From JAGRKR01 sp041397725 (lineage in GTDB: Bacteria; Pseudomonadota; Alphaproteobacteria; Rhizobiales; Hyphomicrobiaceae): a stretch of DNA of 64,000 bases. The stretch is from contig JAWKVZ010000009.1 in NCBI GenBank assembly GCA_041397725.1, positions 62,001-126,000 on the forward strand, given 5' to 3'. Both the position numbers and the translations under genes were made by a program. Below, in pieces: positions 62,302 through 64,000 of the stretch (positions are counted from its first letter, which is position 1; each line of letters starts with the position of its first letter). The notes under the pieces are model-generated. The model was not told where the DNA came from. It did not search any database and saw only the letters and a list, made by a program, of their open reading frames with translations.

Positions 62302-64000
62302 GCGCTCCTCTGCTTCTCGACGCGGATCGGCACATCGATGCGGAATGTCGAGCCATTCCCTGCCTTCGAGGTGACAGCAATTCGTCCGCCGTGCAGGTAG
62401 GCGATGCGCTTGGAGATGGCCAGCCCCAGGCCCGTGCCGCCCTTCTGCTTCGTGTTCGAGCTGTCCACCTGATGGAATTCCTCAAATATGCGGGCCTGTT
62501 CTTCCTCCGGAATGCCGGGTCCGGTATCGATGACCTTGATGATGAATTTGTTCCTGCGAGCTCTCGCCCTGATCAGGACTGATCCCCTGTCGGTGAACTT
62601 GATGGCATTGCCGACCAGATTGAGAAGAACCTGGGTGAGCCGCTGTTCGTCGCCGCGGCCGGTCGGAAGATCCGGCTGAATATCTATGCCGAGGGTGAGA
62701 CCCTTCTCGCGGGCGAGGGATTCTGTGGAGGCCGCTACGGTGCCCACGACGTCAGCAATGGAGTACTCCTCCAGTCTGAGGACGAGTTGGCCCGCCTCGA
62801 TCTTCGACAGGTCGAGCACATCATTGATGAGACCGAGGAGATGTCGCCCGTTCGATTGAACGCGTTCGATGACAGAGGTGATCTTCGTCGGCACCTCTCC
62901 GTAGACGCCATCCTGAATCAACTCCGTATATCCGAGCACCGCATTGAGTGGGGTTCGCAACTCGTGGCTCATGTTCGCAAGGAACTGAGATTTGTGCAGA
63001 CTGGCGATCTGCAATTGATGGCCCTTCTCCTCGATCTCGCGGTAGATGCGAGCGTTGTTGATGGCGATCGAGGACTGCGACGCGAAAGCCTGGAGCAGGG
63101 AGATGGCTTCCGGAGCGAACGCTCCAGCACGCATGCGCCGAACCAGAAGCACGCCAATGGTCTTGTGCTGGTGCACCAGCGGGACCGCCAGCAGGGCTCG
63201 GACTCCGCTCTCATGAAGAACGGACAGCAGGGGGTGAGAGCGCTGGCTGCCGAGGTCGGCGATCTCCACAGGCACTCCCTGGCTCGCGCATGCCCCGACG
63301 ACGGGCGAGTCCAAGTCCAGTTGCTGATCGCGCACCAGCGCCAGCAATTCGTCGCTCATGTTGTGGCCAGCCTCGAGCACCAGCTGCCTGCTCGTGGTGT
63401 CGAGGACGTAGATCGCGCCGCCGCCGGTGCTCGACATTTCGCAGGCATGCCGCAGGATCGTTCCGAGTACGGTCGCCAGATCCAGTGATGACGAGACCGC
63501 CTGACCCACATCGCCGAGCGCCTTCAGCTCGGCCAACGAGCGCATCAGCTCCCGCGTGCGCGCCTGTACCTCATCGAAAAGGCGTGCATTCTCGATGGCG
63601 ATCACGGCTTGATCGGCGAACGTCTCGACGAGCGAGATTTGCTTGTCCTCGAACGGTAAGACGACAGTGCGTGCGAGGATCATGACGCCTATGAGCGACC
63701 CCTCCCGAAGGAGCGGGACACCTAGAACGGTTCGCTGCTTGCCGACCTTCTGCCACTCGCGGCAATCGAACTCCGAGTCCTCGATCACGTCCGCGACATG
63801 CACGGTGGAACGGGTGAGCGCTGTCCGCCCGGAGATCGAGTAGCGATCGATGGGAACGGGATTTTGGGCGATGTAGGCGACATGCTCGGCTTCGAGGCGG
63901 TTAGCGGCCGCCAGATGGCAATGACCGTCCCTCACGCGCGCAATGAACGAGTACTCCGCATTGCAGAGACGTGCCGCCGTCCCGACGATGGCGTCGAGCA
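62298..64000 (-). CDS. GAF-domain hybrid-free sensor histidine kinase (5' truncated by window edge)
   Basis: The frame is open to the right edge, so the N-terminus is missing; 567 codons are visible. Domains in order: the end of one GAF domain (LDAIVGTAARLCNAEY to AIENARLFDE), a second GAF domain (DVGQAVSSSLDLATVLGTIL to SQSSIAINNARIYRE), HisKA with the phospho-acceptor His in NMSHELRTPLN, and HATPase with LLNLVGNAIKFTD (N box), DTGPGIPEEE (G1) and GGTGLGLAIS (G2). No membrane segment or receiver domain is visible. It is likely a cytosolic sensor of small molecules or redox, phosphorylating the next two genes' receivers. Confidence 0.94.
   Translation of the reverse strand, partial: LDAIVGTAARLCNAEYSFIARVRDGHCHLAAANRLEAEHVAYIAQNPVPIDRYSISGRTALTRSTVHVADVIEDSEFDCREWQKVGKQRTVLGVPLLREGSLIGVMILARTVVLPFEDKQISLVETFADQAVIAIENARLFDEVQARTRELMRSLAELKALGDVGQAVSSSLDLATVLGTILRHACEMSSTGGGAIYVLDTTSRQLVLEAGHNMSDELLALVRDQQLDLDSPVVGACASQGVPVEIADLGSQRSHPLLSVLHESGVRALLAVPLVHQHKTIGVLLVRRMRAGAFAPEAISLLQAFASQSSIAINNARIYREIEEKGHQLQIASLHKSQFLANMSHELRTPLNAVLGYTELIQDGVYGEVPTKITSVIERVQSNGRHLLGLINDVLDLSKIEAGQLVLRLEEYSIADVVGTVAASTESLAREKGLTLGIDIQPDLPTGRGDEQRLTQVLLNLVGNAIKFTDRGSVLIRARARRNKFIIKVIDTGPGIPEEEQARIFEEFHQVDSSNTKQKGGTGLGLAISKRIAYLHGGRIAVTSKAGNGSTFRIDVPIRVEKQRSA

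Overview
The window is high-GC DNA (roughly two thirds G+C by eye) from an alphaproteobacterium, most likely of the order Hyphomicrobiales (Rhizobiales). Pointers are the order gyrA, coaD, two cyclophilins, queA, tgt; a twin-arginine FCSD-type sulfide dehydrogenase; a red-type (form IC) RuBisCO operon with cbbX; TorF-type porin; DUF805 and DUF4189 proteins; and a rhizobial-type LuxR. The metabolic picture is a reduced-sulfur oxidiser that can fix CO2 through the Calvin cycle. No phage or intact insertion sequence is visible; one short transposase remnant is present near 60.2 kb.

Layout. 0-4 kb: ilvD followed by an overlapping Sel1-type exported protein and a small exported protein. 4.1-14.9 kb: housekeeping block gyrA, coaD, ppiA/ppiB, queA-tgt, interrupted by an M20 amidohydrolase, a DUF4189 protein and a tiny Cys/Arg-rich exported peptide. 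15-16.5 kb: DUF805 membrane protein, a small unknown gene, tRNA-Lys(UUU). 16.7-21.2 kb: ABC importer (ATPase, permease, Tat-exported binding protein) plus an alpha/beta hydrolase, divergent from a GntR regulator with a clear 10-bp-arm inverted repeat between them. 21.3-25.3 kb: two paralogous exported proteins, then folB and a FolM-like pteridine reductase. 25.8-27.9 kb: TorF porin, an unknown membrane-anchored protein, a dual CDGSH protein. 28.2-32.5 kb: sulfur island: soxYZ (minus) divergent from a SoxS-like thioredoxin and the FCSD flavoprotein (plus), then a convergent monohaem cytochrome c and a BigR/SqrR-type ArsR repressor with the two expected sensing cysteines. 32.6-39.9 kb: ABM monooxygenase, acyl-CoA synthetase, TSUP exporter, a putative AHL lactonase divergent from a LuxR-type receptor, and a membrane spermidine-synthase-like fusion. 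40-48 kb: gatB, Tat-exported metallo-beta-lactamase-fold protein, nitroreductase, GST, a D-aminoacylase-like amidohydrolase with a luciferase-like monooxygenase. 48.1-55.1 kb: cbbR divergent from cbbFPALSX. 55.2-59.5 kb: RND efflux pump. 59.5-60.4 kb: degenerate stretch with the transposase remnant. 60.4-64 kb: small membrane protein and a three-gene signalling operon (GAF-GAF histidine kinase running off the window end, a stand-alone receiver, and a receiver-adenylate/guanylate cyclase).

How the parts fit: persulfide sensing by the ArsR protein probably controls the soxS/soxYZ/FCSD region through AT-rich palindromes; FCSD and cytochrome c would feed electrons from sulfide into the respiratory chain, supplying reductant and ATP for the cbb operon about 17 kb downstream. 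Start codons were chosen by ribosome-binding sites and signal peptides and are noted where they differ from the longest reading frame. Family assignments come from reading motifs by eye; no database search was run.
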